NCBI RefSeq assembly: GCF_000772085.1
Contig: NZ_CP009755.1
Coordinates: forward strand, 3,162,001 to 3,226,000
DNA: 64,000 nucleotides
DNA from: Curtobacterium sp. MR_MD2014
Lineage (GTDB): Bacteria > Actinomycetota > Actinomycetes > Actinomycetales > Microbacteriaceae
Reading direction: 5' to 3'
Under the pieces are notes generated by a model. That model searched no databases and had not been told where the DNA came from. It saw only the letters and a program-made list of their open reading frames with translations. Positions 1-9,120 of the stretch are shown in pieces; position 1 is the first letter of the stretch, and each line of letters begins with the position of its first letter. Both the position numbers and the translations under genes were made by a program.

Positions 1-1
1 C

Positions 2-184
2 GTCTCGGTCGCGCTGGTCTCGTGGCTGTACCCGCAGGTCCGGTCGGCTCCGGCGGTCACCGACCGACGACGTGCGGGCACCGACCGACCGGGAGGCACG
101 TCCCGACACCGCCCCGCAGGCGCCCGTCCGGCGGTCGGCCAGCTCACGACGAGCTCGGGGCAGCCACGCAGACCGCGACCGTAG
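2..184 (+). CDS. possible 3' end of a membrane protein gene (partial)
   Basis: A reading frame is open from the window edge to a TAG. It begins with a hydrophobic stretch (V-S-V-A-L-V-S-W-L-Y-P) that could be the last membrane helix of a transporter, followed by a long Arg/Pro/Gly-rich tail. The family cannot be named from so little. The tail overlaps a half copy of the dispersed GGGAGGCRCG element (about 87-100), so the true end of the gene may lie earlier or the frame may be chance. Low confidence. Confidence 0.3.
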   Translation, partial: VSVALVSWLYPQVRSAPAVTDRRRAGTDRPGGTSRHRPAGARPAVGQLTTSSGQPRRPRP

Positions 185-232
185 GCTCCCGGTGTCGGGA
201 CCACCGGGTCCCGCTTCCGCTCGCCGCGAATC

Positions 233-267
233 CTCAGCCTTCCGCGACGGGGCGCCCCTAGGCTGAG
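233..267 (+). promoter_or_regulatory. candidate promoter of the Bax-inhibitor gene with an overlapping inverted repeat
   Basis: A TAGGCT box at 259-264 fits an actinobacterial -10 site and would leave a leader of about 27 nt before the ATG. An 8-bp inverted repeat (CTCAGCCT at 233-240, AGGCTGAG at 260-267) places one arm near -35 and the other on the -10 box, as an operator would. No good -35 box is visible. Confidence 0.35.
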
Positions 268-297
268 AGGACGTAAATCTCCGAGGAAGAGGACACC

Positions 298-1167
298 ATG
301 GCCTTCAAGCCCGGTTTCGACCAGTCCCCCGCCTTCAACGACCAGGGCCGTGGCGCCTGGGGCGCCGGCGCTGGTCAGCAGCAGGCGGGCTGGGGACGCA
401 CCCCACAGCAGGGACAGTACCCGCAGCAGGGCGGCATGACGCCCGAGCAGCTGCAGTACATGTACGACCGCCCGACGGCGAGCCCGGTCGACACCGACCG
501 CATGTCGTACGAGGACACCATCGTCAAGACGCTGCTCGCGTTCGGCGTGCTCCTCGTCGGCGCCGTCGCCGGCTGGAACCTGCCGCCGATCGTCTGGATC
601 GTCGGCGCGATCGTCGGGTTCGTGCTCGCGCTCGTCAACACGTTCAAGAAGAAGCCGTCGCCGGGGCTCGTCCTGGCGTACGCGTTCTTCGAGGGCCTGT
701 TCGTCGGCGGCATCTCGGCGATGTTCAACAGCCGGTTCGACGGCATCGTCACGCAGGCCGTGTTCGGCACCCTCGGTGTCTTCGCGGTCACGCTGCTGCT
801 CTTCACGTCCGGCAAGGTGCGCGCGACGCCGAAGGCGACCCGGTTCTTCCTCGTCGCGATGGTCGGCTACCTGGTCTTCTCGCTCGTGAACCTCGTGCTC
901 ATGTGGACCGGCGTGACGAACTCCGCGTTCGGTCTCCGGAGCTTCGAGATCTTCGGCATCCCGCTGGGCGTCATCATCGGTATCTTCGTGGTGCTCATGG
1001 CGGCGTACTCGCTGGTGCTCGACTTCGACCAGATCAAGACCGGCGTCCAGCGCGGCGCTCCCCGCATCTACGCCTGGACCGCGGCGTTCGGTCTCATCGT
1101 CACCCTCGTGTGGCTGTACATCGAGATCCTGCGCATCCTCGCGATCCTGGCGAGCAACCGCGAGTAG
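298..1167 (+). CDS. Bax inhibitor-1/YccA family membrane protein
   Basis: A 289-aa integral membrane protein of the TMBIM/YccA superfamily, members of which act as calcium-leak or stress-related channels; the role in actinobacteria is not settled. The first 60 or so residues are a Gln/Gly/Ala-rich cytosolic region. About seven hydrophobic helices follow, from roughly residue 80 to the end, and the protein closes with a short charged tail. This is the usual actinobacterial form with a longer N-terminus. The start is supported by a purine-rich ribosome site (GAGGAAGAGG) just upstream. The gene stands alone, faces guaA, and is followed by a terminator hairpin. Confidence 0.88.
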   Translation: MAFKPGFDQSPAFNDQGRGAWGAGAGQQQAGWGRTPQQGQYPQQGGMTPEQLQYMYDRPTASPVDTDRMSYEDTIVKTLLAFGVLLVGAVAGWNLPPIVWIVGAIVGFVLALVNTFKKKPSPGLVLAYAFFEGLFVGGISAMFNSRFDGIVTQAVFGTLGVFAVTLLLFTSGKVRATPKATRFFLVAMVGYLVFSLVNLVLMWTGVTNSAFGLRSFEIFGIPLGVIIGIFVVLMAAYSLVLDFDQIKTGVQRGAPRIYAWTAAFGLIVTLVWLYIEILRILAILASNRE

Positions 1168-1188
1168 CTCGCACCTGATCGACACGAG

Positions 1189-1212
1189 GGGCCCCGGCAC
1201 ACGCCGGGGCCC
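1189..1212 (+). terminator. terminator after the Bax-inhibitor gene
   Basis: Stem of 10 bp (GGGCCCCGGC / GCCGGGGCCC) with a 4-nt loop, followed by TTCGTCGTGT. It lies 21 bases after the stop codon. Confidence 0.7.
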
Positions 1213-1256
1213 TTCGTCGTGTGTCGGGAGGGCGGCGCCCGCCCCGACATGTTCTC

Positions 1257-1339
1257 GTCGCACGACATGCCGCTCACCTCTCGCACGAGCGGCATGTCGT
1301 GCGACCGGCACGTCCGCTGGCGGCACGTCGTGCGACCGG
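1257..1339. repeat. 19-bp inverted repeat with a third degenerate arm
   Basis: Perfect 19-bp arms at 1257-1275 and 1287-1305 surround an 11-nt spacer. A further copy of the right arm, with one mismatch over 18 bases, lies at 1322-1339. It sits between two terminators in the gap between convergent genes, so it is not needed for termination. Confidence 0.7.
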
Positions 1340-1390
1340 GGCGGACCAACCGGGCGACCCGGACGGGCTGAGAGCGGCACGGAGACGCGG

Positions 1391-1425
1391 CGAGGGCCCG
1401 GCACGCAGTGCGTACCGGGCCCTCG
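1391..1425 (-). terminator. terminator of the guaA transcription unit
   Basis: Perfect 11-bp stem (CGAGGGCCCGG / CCGGGCCCTCG) with a 13-nt loop, just past the guaA stop codon on the minus strand. Confidence 0.65.
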
Positions 1426-1441
1426 GGGCGTCAGGGAGTGG

Positions 1442-3022
1442 TCACTCCCACTCGATCGTCCCCGGCGGCTTCGACGTGACGTCGAGCACGACGCGGTTCA
1501 CGTCGGGAACCTCGTTCGTGATGCGGTTCGAGATCTTCGCCAGGGTGTCGTACGGCAGGCGCGTCCAGTCGGCGGTCATGGCGTCCTCCGACGAGACCGG
1601 ACGGAGCACGATCGGGTGGCCGTAGGTACGACCGTCACCCTGGACGCCCACGGAGCGGACGTCAGCGAGCAGGACGACCGGGCACTGCCAGATCTCCTCG
1701 TCGAGGCCGGCCGCGGTGAGCTCCTCGCGCGCGATCTTGTCCGCGGCCCGGAGCAGCTCGAGGCGGTCCTTCGTGACCTCGCCGACGATGCGGATGCCGA
1801 GCCCGGGGCCGGGGAACGGCTGGCGGCCGACGATGACCTCGGGCAGCCCGAGCTCGCGGCCGACGGCTCGCACCTCGTCCTTGAACAGGGTGCGCAGCGG
1901 CTCGACGAGCTCGAACGTCATGTCCTCGGGCAGGCCGCCGACGTTGTGGTGCGACTTGATGTTCGCGGTGCCGGATCCGCCGCCGGACTCGACCACGTCG
2001 GGGTAGAGCGTGCCCTGGACGAGGAACTTGACCTCTCCGGCATCATCGTCGCCGCGCGCCTCGAGCACGAGGGCCTCGGCCGCCGCCTCGAACGTGCGGA
2101 TGAACTCGCGCCCGATGATCTTGCGCTTCTGCTCGGGGTCGCTGACGCCGGCGAGGGCGTCGAGGAACTGCTGCTCGGCGTCGACCGTGACCAGGCGGAC
2201 ACCGGTCGAGGCGACGTAGTCCTCCTCCACCTGCTTGCGCTCGTCGGCGCGCAGGAGCCCGTGGTCGACGAAGACGCAGGTGAGCTGGTCACCGACGGCC
2301 CTGTGCACCAGGGCCGCGGCGACGGCGGAGTCGACACCGCCCGAGAGCCCGGCGATGACGCGTGCCGAGCCCACCTGCGCGCGGATCCGCTCGACCTGCT
2401 CCTCGATGACGTTCGCGGAGTTCCAGTCACCGGGGAGGCCTGCGGCGCGGTGCAGGAAGTTCTCGAGCACGGCCTGGCCGTACGCGGAGTGCTTCACCTC
2501 GGGGTGCCACTGCACGCCGTAGAGCTTGCGCTCGTCGGAGGCGAACGCGGCGACCGGGGTCGAGGCGCTCGACGCGAGGACCGCGAAGCCCTCCGGCGCC
2601 TTCGCCACGGAGTCGCCGTGCGACATCCACGTGACCTGGGACTCGGGCTGGTCACCGAGCAGCACGCTGTCGGTGCCCGACACGGTCACGTCGGTGGCGC
2701 CGTACTCGCGGAGGCCGGTGTGCGCGACCTCACCGCCGAGCGACTTCGCCATGGCCTGGAAGCCGTAGCAGATGCCGAGCACGGGCACGCCGAGGTCGAG
2801 GATCTCACCGTCGAGGGACGGCGCACCGTCCTCGTACACGGACGACGGACCACCGGAGAGCACGATGGCCGCCGGGTCCTTCTCGCGGACCTCGTCCGCC
2901 GTGATCGAGTGCGGGACGATCTCGCTGTAGACGTTCGCCTCACGCACGCGCCGTGCGATCAGCTGGGCGTACTGCGCGCCGAAGTCGACGACCAGGACGG
3001 GGCGCTGTTCGGTCTCGCTCAC
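1442..3022 (-). CDS. guaA: GMP synthase (glutamine-hydrolysing)
   Basis: Converts XMP to GMP with ATP and glutamine, the last step of de novo guanylate synthesis. The 526-aa length is normal. The N-terminal class I glutamine amidotransferase has its triad: Cys85 in GICYGF, and His173 and Glu175 in QWHPE. The ATP-pyrophosphatase domain has SGGVDS at about 227-232, and the C-terminal dimerisation domain ends in P-P-G-T-I-E-W-E, typical of GuaA. The GTG start has a GAAGGAGG site 7 nt upstream and overlaps the stop of the DUF3817 gene, so the two are translated together. guaB and guaB3 lie further along in the same window. Confidence 0.97.
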   Translation of the reverse strand: MSETEQRPVLVVDFGAQYAQLIARRVREANVYSEIVPHSITADEVREKDPAAIVLSGGPSSVYEDGAPSLDGEILDLGVPVLGICYGFQAMAKSLGGEVAHTGLREYGATDVTVSGTDSVLLGDQPESQVTWMSHGDSVAKAPEGFAVLASSASTPVAAFASDERKLYGVQWHPEVKHSAYGQAVLENFLHRAAGLPGDWNSANVIEEQVERIRAQVGSARVIAGLSGGVDSAVAAALVHRAVGDQLTCVFVDHGLLRADERKQVEEDYVASTGVRLVTVDAEQQFLDALAGVSDPEQKRKIIGREFIRTFEAAAEALVLEARGDDDAGEVKFLVQGTLYPDVVESGGGSGTANIKSHHNVGGLPEDMTFELVEPLRTLFKDEVRAVGRELGLPEVIVGRQPFPGPGLGIRIVGEVTKDRLELLRAADKIAREELTAAGLDEEIWQCPVVLLADVRSVGVQGDGRTYGHPIVLRPVSSEDAMTADWTRLPYDTLAKISNRITNEVPDVNRVVLDVTSKPPGTIEWE

Positions 3023-3465
3023 CGAGCGGCCTCCTTCTCACGCTGCTGGGCAGCGGTCAGCTCGTGGTAGGTGTCCATGGCCTTCTGCTGCATGCGGTGC
3101 TCCACCACGAAGGACATGAACGGGATGATGCCGCCGAGGGCGATGAGCAGGAAGCGCGACGGCCTCCAGCGCATGATGCTCCACAGGCGGAAGTCCGTGA
3201 ACAGGTACAGCACGTAGAGCCAGCCGTGCGCGATGAGGATCGCGATCGACAGGTTGAACGTGCCGGGTGCTTCGCCCGCGGTGCCGTTCGGCACGAAGAA
3301 CGGGCCGTTGCCGAGCTGCATCTCGAGCTGCAGCGGCGTGTACTTGATGACGACCTCGATCACGAGCGCGAGCAGCAGCACGCCGGTGATGTACGCGGAG
3401 ACGCGGTACCACTTCACCGCGCCCGGGATCTTCGGGATGTCACGCGTGCGGACGGTCAGGGCCAT
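3019..3465 (-). CDS. DUF3817 family membrane protein
   Basis: A 148-aa protein with about three hydrophobic segments, an N-terminal charged stretch ([12 protein letters not shown]) and a C-terminal amphipathic end. It matches the small actinobacterial DUF3817 proteins often found beside guaA and SURF1 genes; their function is unknown. A TAGGAT box lies 6 nt before the ATG and there is no ribosome-binding site, so a leaderless transcript starting at the ATG is likely. That TAG is also the stop codon of the SURF1 gene upstream. Confidence 0.75.
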   Translation of the reverse strand: MALTVRTRDIPKIPGAVKWYRVSAYITGVLLLALVIEVVIKYTPLQLEMQLGNGPFFVPNGTAGEAPGTFNLSIAILIAHGWLYVLYLFTDFRLWSIMRWRPSRFLLIALGGIIPFMSFVVEHRMQQKAMDTYHELTAAQQREKEAAR

Positions 3466-3474
3466 GGGTCGATC

Positions 3475-4284
3475 CTACCGGTGCGACCGGGCGGGCTCGG
3501 CGGGCTCCCCCGGGCTCCCGGCGGCGTCGGTGTCCGCGGCCGCGGCCTCGCGGGCGTCCTCCTGCTCGCGCTCCCAGGCGTCCTTCACGAACCGGTACCA
3601 GAGGAACACGGCGAACCCGGCGAACACGACCCACTCGATCGCGTAGAAGAGGTTGAGCCAGTCGAAGCGGACCTCGCGCGTCGGAGCACGGTCGGCGATG
3701 GTGCCGAGGTCGGCGGCCTTCGCGGTGGTGCCGTCGGCGACGACGTACCCGATGTACATCCGGTCGTCGAAGGCCTTCCAGGTGTTCACGAACCGGGCCG
3801 GGGCCACGGCCGAGTACTCACCCTTGCTGTAGGCGTCCTGGTCCGGGGACTCTGCCGGGTAGTAGCGCCCCTGCACCGTGAGCTCCTGGCCGTCGGTGAG
3901 GCGCTCGCCCCCCGCCTCGGCCTGTCGCCGCTGGTCGGACCAGCCGATGACGACCGGCAGGCTCGCACCGGTCTCCGTGTCGACGAGGTGTCCGATCGCC
4001 TGGTAGGTGCCGCCGCCGGACCGCCCGGTCAGGATCGTCGTGTCACCCGCGACGAACGTGCCCGTGACGGAGATGCGCTGCCCGGCGATGGACTCCGACG
4101 CCGCACGGCCGGGCTCGGTGACGTCCTCGAGGGCCTTGCGGGTCTCGGTCGTCGCCGGCAGGGGCTTGCCGTTCGCGATGCTCCGCTCGAGCTGCCACTT
4201 GCCGAGGCCCGCGAAGGTCCCGGCGAGCACGAGCGCCAGCAGGAGCAGTGCGATCCACCTCGGTCGTCGGGCTACGGCCCACAT
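3475..4284 (-). CDS. SURF1 family cytochrome oxidase assembly protein
   Basis: A 269-aa protein with the SURF1 layout: one membrane helix near the N-terminus (about residues 12-30, followed by GKWQLERS), a large extracytoplasmic domain, and a second helix near residues 213-235 in a WLNLFYAIEW-type segment. SURF1 proteins help insert haem a into cytochrome aa3 oxidase. The C-terminal 35 residues are a charged Glu/Ala/Pro tail. The gene starts six bases after the antiporter stop and is probably read with it. No strong ribosome site is visible directly before the ATG. Confidence 0.85.
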   Translation of the reverse strand: MWAVARRPRWIALLLLALVLAGTFAGLGKWQLERSIANGKPLPATTETRKALEDVTEPGRAASESIAGQRISVTGTFVAGDTTILTGRSGGGTYQAIGHLVDTETGASLPVVIGWSDQRRQAEAGGERLTDGQELTVQGRYYPAESPDQDAYSKGEYSAVAPARFVNTWKAFDDRMYIGYVVADGTTAKAADLGTIADRAPTREVRFDWLNLFYAIEWVVFAGFAVFLWYRFVKDAWEREQEDAREAAAADTDAAGSPGEPAEPARSHR

Positions 4285-4289
4285 CTGTA

Positions 4290-5831
4290 TCAGTACTCCG
4301 GATCGCGCTGGCGGACCGGGCGCTTCGGGCGCTCGGCAGGGATGTCCACCGGCGATGTCACGGGTTCGCTCGTCGTCGGCTCCGGTGACCCATTCTCGCG
4401 CTCTTCCCTGCCCGCAGCCTCCACGAGGGCGAACTCCTCGGCGAACTGGCGGTCCCGCTCGGCACGACGCGCGGCGGCCGCCGCGTCCTGGTCGGCGACG
4501 CCGGCCTCGGCGGCGGTGTCGATCGCCTCGTCGAGGGCCGGTCCGGCCGGGATCCCGACACCGGCAGCGCCGGCAGCGCCGGCAGCACCCGTCGCGCCGT
4601 CCGGACCCGAACGGCCCGTACCGCGGCCGAGCCGGTCGCGCAGGCGCTGGCGCAGCCGCGCCACCCGGGCGGGACGCACCACGAGGCGGCCGATCCGGTC
4701 CGAGTTGACGGCGAGCAGCGGACCCAGGACGGCCATCACGAGGACGTAGAGGCCCGCGAAGGCGGTGATCCGCGCCTCCAGGCCGGCGGCAGCCGAGAGC
4801 GTCGCGAGGATCAGCGCGAACTCGCCACGGTTGACCAGGATCACCGCGGTGTTGATCCCCTGCTGGACGTTGAAGCCGTTCATGCGGGCGACGAGCTGCC
4901 CGGCGACGGCGTTCAGCACGATGGTCATGCCGATCGCGCCGAGGACGGGCCAGAGCACCTCGCCGAAGGTCGACAGGTCGAGTCCGAGGCCGAAGTTCAC
5001 GAAGAAGAACGCCGCGAACACGTCGCGCATCGGGAGCGCCAGCTGCTCGATACGGTCCCGGTACCGGGTCGCACCGCAGAGCAGGCCGATCACGAACGCA
5101 CCGATGGCGTCGGTCACGCCGAGCAGGTCACCGATGCCGCCGAACATCACCGCCAGCCCGAAGAACAGCACCGTGAACAGCTCGTCGTCGCGGGTGGCGA
5201 AGATCTTCGACACCCACTTGCCGGCGAACCGGGCGAGCGTGAACATGACGATGAGGAAGCCGAACGCGAGCGCGAGCTTGCCGACCACGGCCCAGAGGTT
5301 CGTGTCGCCGGAGAGCACCACGGAGACGATCGCCAGGTAGATGGCGATGAAGACGTCCTCGATGACGGTGACGCCCAGGATCATCGGGGTCTCGTCGTTC
5401 GCCAGGCGCCGCAGCTCGATGAGCAGCTTCGTGACGATCGCACTCGACGACGTGGCCGTCATGCCCGCGATGATCAGGGCCTCTCGCGTGCCCCAGCCGA
5501 GCGAGAACCCGAAGGCGAACCCGACGCCCATGTTGATGGCGACGTACGTGCCGCCGGAGACCAGGAGCTTCCCGGCGTTGCCGTAGAACTCCTCCTGGTC
5601 GAACTCCAGCCCGAGGTTGAAGAGCAGGAGGATGAGCCCGAAGGTCGCGATGAGCTCGATCGTGTGCGACTCGACGTTGAGGCCGATCCACGGGGTGTGC
5701 GGGCTCGCGATGAGCCCGACCACCATGTAGATCGGGATGGCGGGCAGACCGATCGTCTTGCCCAGGCGCCCGAGCACGTAGGCGATGACGAAGAGCACAC
5801 CGATGGTGAGCAGTTCGCCGCCGAGATGCAC
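4290..5831 (-). CDS. KhtU-like potassium/proton antiporter (CPA2 family)
   Basis: A 513-aa monovalent cation:proton antiporter of the CPA2 (KefB-like) family with about twelve membrane helices in residues 1-375. A cytosolic tail of about 130 residues follows, rich in Ala/Gly/Glu/Arg and without a TrkA-N domain. The preceding gene encodes a separate RCK_C regulator. That arrangement matches the KhtT/KhtU pair of Bacillus subtilis, which exports potassium and takes up protons. The GTG start has GGGAG 7 nt upstream, inside the end of the regulator gene. The ion specificity is inferred from the pairing. Confidence 0.88.
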   Translation of the reverse strand: MHLGGELLTIGVLFVIAYVLGRLGKTIGLPAIPIYMVVGLIASPHTPWIGLNVESHTIELIATFGLILLLFNLGLEFDQEEFYGNAGKLLVSGGTYVAINMGVGFAFGFSLGWGTREALIIAGMTATSSSAIVTKLLIELRRLANDETPMILGVTVIEDVFIAIYLAIVSVVLSGDTNLWAVVGKLALAFGFLIVMFTLARFAGKWVSKIFATRDDELFTVLFFGLAVMFGGIGDLLGVTDAIGAFVIGLLCGATRYRDRIEQLALPMRDVFAAFFFVNFGLGLDLSTFGEVLWPVLGAIGMTIVLNAVAGQLVARMNGFNVQQGINTAVILVNRGEFALILATLSAAAGLEARITAFAGLYVLVMAVLGPLLAVNSDRIGRLVVRPARVARLRQRLRDRLGRGTGRSGPDGATGAAGAAGAAGVGIPAGPALDEAIDTAAEAGVADQDAAAAARRAERDRQFAEEFALVEAAGREERENGSPEPTTSEPVTSPVDIPAERPKRPVRQRDPEY

Positions 5832-5834
5832 GGG

Positions 5835-6365
5835 TCAGCTCCCGGGCGGCGCCTCGGCGGCAGCCGCCGCCAGCTGTCCGCTGCGGTAGAAGGAGAACGC
5901 CTTGGCGACCTTCTCGGGAGCGCCGGCGACGACGATGGTGTCACCGGGGAACACGACGAAGTCCGGCGAGGGAGCGGGGTTGGCGCTGTCGCCGCGGACC
6001 ACGGCGACGACGGTCAGGCCGATGAAGCCCGAGTCGTGCAGGTCGCCGAGGGGCTTGCCGGCGATGGCGTCCTCGTAGTCGACGCTGAACCAGTCGATCG
6101 ACAGGCCGGGGATCTCGTCGAGCTTGTCGAGGCCCTCGGTGATCCGGGTACCGCCGAGCAGTTCGGCGAGGGTGTGCGCCTCGTCCTCGCTCAGGCGGAG
6201 CGAGACCTTCTCCGACTTGTCCGCGCCGTCGGAGACGTCGGCGAACGAGATGAGGTCGGAGTGCCCCGACCGGTGCGTGATGACACCGCACTTGCCACCG
6301 TCGTCGGTGTAGAAGCTGTGCAGCACGCCGACTCCGGGGAGTTTGACGCGATGGACGTCGACCAT
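5835..6365 (-). CDS. KhtT-like regulatory subunit with RCK_C (TrkA-C) domain
   Basis: A 176-aa soluble protein. The N-terminal half starts V-K-L-P-G-V-G and resembles the KhtT N-domain. An LLGGTRIT segment and a linker lead to an RCK_C domain (about residues 95-160) with G-L-T-V-V-A-V-V-R-G and a PGDTIVVAG motif, as in antiporter regulatory subunits that bind small ligands (c-di-AMP in KhtT). I place the start at 6365 because GGGAG lies 7 nt before that ATG; an in-frame codon 36 bases upstream has no such site. It is first in a likely operon with the antiporter and SURF1. Confidence 0.87.
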   Translation of the reverse strand: MVDVHRVKLPGVGVLHSFYTDDGGKCGVITHRSGHSDLISFADVSDGADKSEKVSLRLSEDEAHTLAELLGGTRITEGLDKLDEIPGLSIDWFSVDYEDAIAGKPLGDLHDSGFIGLTVVAVVRGDSANPAPSPDFVVFPGDTIVVAGAPEKVAKAFSFYRSGQLAAAAAEAPPGS

Positions 6366-6477
6366 GATGGCTCCCTTGGTGAGTACCCCGATGATAACCA
6401 CCGGGTGCGGCAGCCCATTCCGCGGGTCATCCGGTCGGTGGACGCGTGCCGGTCAGACCCGTCGCTAGCCTCGCCGC

Positions 6478-6999
6478 ATGGGGAACACCGGGGGCCGTGC
6501 CCGCATCGTCGTCGCCGTCGTCGGGGTGGTGGTCGTCGCGGCCTACGCGGCACTGCTGGCCGTGAACGCGCTCGTGCTCGACCCGCTCGGCGCGGTGCCG
6601 GGGCGCTCGCTCGAGCAGATCTACGCGCGGGTGGACGTGGGCAACGACGTGGCGCAGGACGTCGTCGGCGTGCTCGTCGTCGCAGGCATCGGCGTGGGAC
6701 TGGCGCTCACCGCAGCGGTCGTCGGACTCGCGTCGCGGCTGCCGACGACGACGATCGCGGTGCTGCACCTCGGCATCCTCGCTGCGGGCGCACTCGCGAC
6801 GTTCCAGTCGGGCTTCTGGCTCGGCATGGACGTCGCCGACTCGTGGCCGACCGACGGCGCCGCGCACACGATCTGGTCCGGCGTGCTGTACCTGACGAGC
6901 ACGGCGGCGCTCATCGCGATCCCGGCCGTGCTCGTCGGCGCCGCCGTCCGGACCCGCACCCGCAACACGCAACGTCGGCGACAGCTCGCAGCGGAGTAG
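6478..6999 (+). CDS. hypothetical four-helix membrane protein
   Basis: A 173-aa protein I do not recognise. It has four hydrophobic segments (about residues 9-35, 60-85, 93-112 and 130-155), a polar loop between helices 1 and 2, and a basic C-terminal tail (R-T-R-T-R-N-T-Q-R-R-R). Codon use is like that of its neighbours. A TAGCCT box lies at 6466-6471, six bases before the ATG, so the transcript is probably leaderless. It is divergent from the KhtT-like gene and convergent with glpD. Confidence 0.7.
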   Translation: MGNTGGRARIVVAVVGVVVVAAYAALLAVNALVLDPLGAVPGRSLEQIYARVDVGNDVAQDVVGVLVVAGIGVGLALTAAVVGLASRLPTTTIAVLHLGILAAGALATFQSGFWLGMDVADSWPTDGAAHTIWSGVLYLTSTAALIAIPAVLVGAAVRTRTRNTQRRRQLAAE

Positions 7000-7053
7000 C
7001 GCTGCGCGGAACCGCCGAGGTTGCGTTTCGCGGGAGGGACGCGGCGAGGCGAC

Positions 7054-7095
7054 GGACGGGAGGCGCGTGGCGGGGCCGCCACGCGCCTCCCGTCC
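7054..7095. repeat. GACGGGAGGCGCG-family hairpin, probable bidirectional terminator
   Basis: Two 20-bp arms, fully complementary, separated by only 2 bases. The core GGACGGGAGGCGCG is shared with other intergenic hairpins in this window (32049, 35758, 46925). It lies between convergent genes, where it could end both transcripts. Confidence 0.8.
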
Positions 7096-7101
7096 GGTGA
7101 C

Positions 7102-9030
7102 CTACCGCGGTTCGCTCGTCTTCTCGCCCTCGACCTGCTCGTCCGTCGCCTTCGCGCCGTCGGCACCGCTCGACCGGCCACCGCCGACCACCACGTCGTC
7201 CTCGTCGAAGCCGAACGCGATGTCCGGCGCCTCGAGGCGCACCCGGTCGGCCGACTCGTCGTCGGGCTGCAGCTGCGACTCGCGCTCGGCGGCGACGCGC
7301 TTCAGGTAGTTCGACACCTCGTGCTCGGTCGTCTCCTGGTCCCACCCGAGCACGCCGGCCATGAGCTTCGCGGCGACCGGGGCCGCCTCTTCTCCGCGGT
7401 CCCACGCCTCGATCGAGATGCGGGTGCGGCGAGCGAGGACGTCCTCCAGGTGCAGGGCGCCCTCGTGCGAGGCCGCGTAGACGACCTCGGCACCGATGTA
7501 GTCGTCCGCCTGCGGCAGCGGCTCGGCGAGCGACGGGTCCTGCTCGACGAGCTGCAGCACCTCGGTGGCCTGGGTTCCGTACCGGTTGAGCAGGTGCTCG
7601 ATCCGGACCTTGTGCACGCCGAACTGCCGAGCGGTGCGCCCGCGACGGTTCCAGGCCGCCGGGTAGCCCTCGGCACCGACCAGCGGGATGTCCTCGGTCG
7701 TCGAAGACGGGATCTTGCCGTCCATCGCCGCGACCGCCTCGTCGATGGCGTCCTTGCCCATCACGCGGTAGGTCGTCCACTTGCCGCCCGCGACCACGAC
7801 CAGGCCCGGAGCGGTGTGCGCGACGACGTGCTCACGGCTGAGCTGCGACGTCTGGTCCGACTCGCCCGCGAGCAGCGGTCGGAGGCCGGCGTAGACGCCC
7901 TCGACGTCCTCGCGGGTGAGCGGCACCGCGAGGACCTTGTTCACGTGCTCGAGGATGTAGTCGATGTCCGCCGCGGTCGCCGCCGGGTGGGCCTTGTCGA
8001 GGTTCCAGTCGGTGTCCGTCGTGCCGACGAGCCAGTGCCGGCCCCACGGGATGACGAACAGCACGCTCTTCTCGGTGCGGAGGATCATGCCGGTGTTCGA
8101 CTGGAAGCGGTCGCGCGGGATCACGAGGTGCACGCCCTTCGACGCCCGCACCTTGAACTGCCCGCGGGTGCCGACCATCGCCTGGGTGTCGTCGGTCCAG
8201 ACGCCCGTCGCGTTCACGACCTGCTTCGCCCGGATGTCGAACTTCTCGCCCGTCTGGATGTCGTGCGCGTGCGCCCCGACCACCCGCTCCCCGACCTTGA
8301 TGAACCCCTCGATGCGGACCCGGCTCGCCGCGTGCGCGCCGTACGACGCTGCGGTGCGCACGAGCGACGCGACGTAGCGGGCGTCGTCGACCTGGGCGTC
8401 GTAGTAGGTCATGCCGCCGACGAAGGCGTCCTTCTTCAGGCCCGGCATGTTCTTGAGGACCTGCTTGCGGCTGAGGTGCCGGTGGTGCGGGACCCCGGGC
8501 GGACGACCGCCGGACCAGCTGAACACGTCGTACATCGCCATGCCGATGCCGATGTAGAAGCGCTCCCACACGCGGTGGTTGAGCGGGTAGAGGAAGCGAA
8601 CGGGCTTCACCAGGTGCGGAGCGATGCGCTGCAGCAGCAGGCCGCGTTCGATCAGGGCCTCGCGGACGAGCGCGAAGTTCAGCTGCTCGAGGTAGCGGAT
8701 GCCGCCGTGCACGAGCTTCGACGAGCGGCTCGACGTCCCCGAGCCCCAGTCGCGTGCCTCGACGATGCCGACGCTCAGGCCGCGGGTGACGGCATCGAGC
8801 GCGCTGCCACCGCCGACGATGCCGCCGCCGACCACCAGGACGTCGAGCTCCCGGGTCTTCATCGCCTCGATCGCGGCGGCGCGCTCCTCCGGACCGAGCT
8901 TGGCCGCCGGGTCGAAGCCGACGCTCGCGCTCGGTGCCGTGGCATGCCGGGCGTCCTCGACGGTGCTCTCGGCACCTGCGCTCGTCGCGTCCGTGCTGGT
9001 CTGCGTGGTGCTGCTGGCTGGCTTGGCCAT
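7102..9030 (-). CDS. glpD: aerobic glycerol-3-phosphate dehydrogenase
   Basis: An FAD-dependent membrane-associated enzyme that oxidises sn-glycerol-3-phosphate to dihydroxyacetone phosphate and passes electrons to the quinone pool. About 642 aa. A Thr/Ala/Ser-rich N-terminal extension of about 55 residues precedes the FAD-binding VVGGGIVGGG motif and the GlpD signature around SSRSSKLVHGGIRYLE. The C-terminal DAO_C domain is present and the protein ends in a Glu/Lys-rich tail. The start at 9030 has a GGAGG ribosome site; an in-frame codon 27 bases upstream does not. No glpF or glpK is adjacent. Confidence 0.95.
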   Translation of the reverse strand: MAKPASSTTQTSTDATSAGAESTVEDARHATAPSASVGFDPAAKLGPEERAAAIEAMKTRELDVLVVGGGIVGGGSALDAVTRGLSVGIVEARDWGSGTSSRSSKLVHGGIRYLEQLNFALVREALIERGLLLQRIAPHLVKPVRFLYPLNHRVWERFYIGIGMAMYDVFSWSGGRPPGVPHHRHLSRKQVLKNMPGLKKDAFVGGMTYYDAQVDDARYVASLVRTAASYGAHAASRVRIEGFIKVGERVVGAHAHDIQTGEKFDIRAKQVVNATGVWTDDTQAMVGTRGQFKVRASKGVHLVIPRDRFQSNTGMILRTEKSVLFVIPWGRHWLVGTTDTDWNLDKAHPAATAADIDYILEHVNKVLAVPLTREDVEGVYAGLRPLLAGESDQTSQLSREHVVAHTAPGLVVVAGGKWTTYRVMGKDAIDEAVAAMDGKIPSSTTEDIPLVGAEGYPAAWNRRGRTARQFGVHKVRIEHLLNRYGTQATEVLQLVEQDPSLAEPLPQADDYIGAEVVYAASHEGALHLEDVLARRTRISIEAWDRGEEAAPVAAKLMAGVLGWDQETTEHEVSNYLKRVAAERESQLQPDDESADRVRLEAPDIAFGFDEDDVVVGGGRSSGADGAKATDEQVEGEKTSEPR

Positions 9031-9092
9031 CGTCGCCTCCGTGCGGGTTGCGCGCACGGAGCCGGCCTCCGCGCACGGGAGCGCCGAGGCGT

Positions 9093-9114
9093 CACCCGTG
9101 CGGGAGCACGGGTG
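9093..9114 (-). terminator. hairpin between guaB3 and glpD
   Basis: A 9-bp perfect stem (CACCCGTGC / GCACGGGTG) with a GGGA loop directly after the guaB3 stop codon. A larger alternative pairing (CGCACGGG with CCCGTGCG just upstream) uses the same left arm. It may end guaB3 transcription or act in the glpD leader. Confidence 0.5.
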
Positions 9115-9120
9115 CCACCG

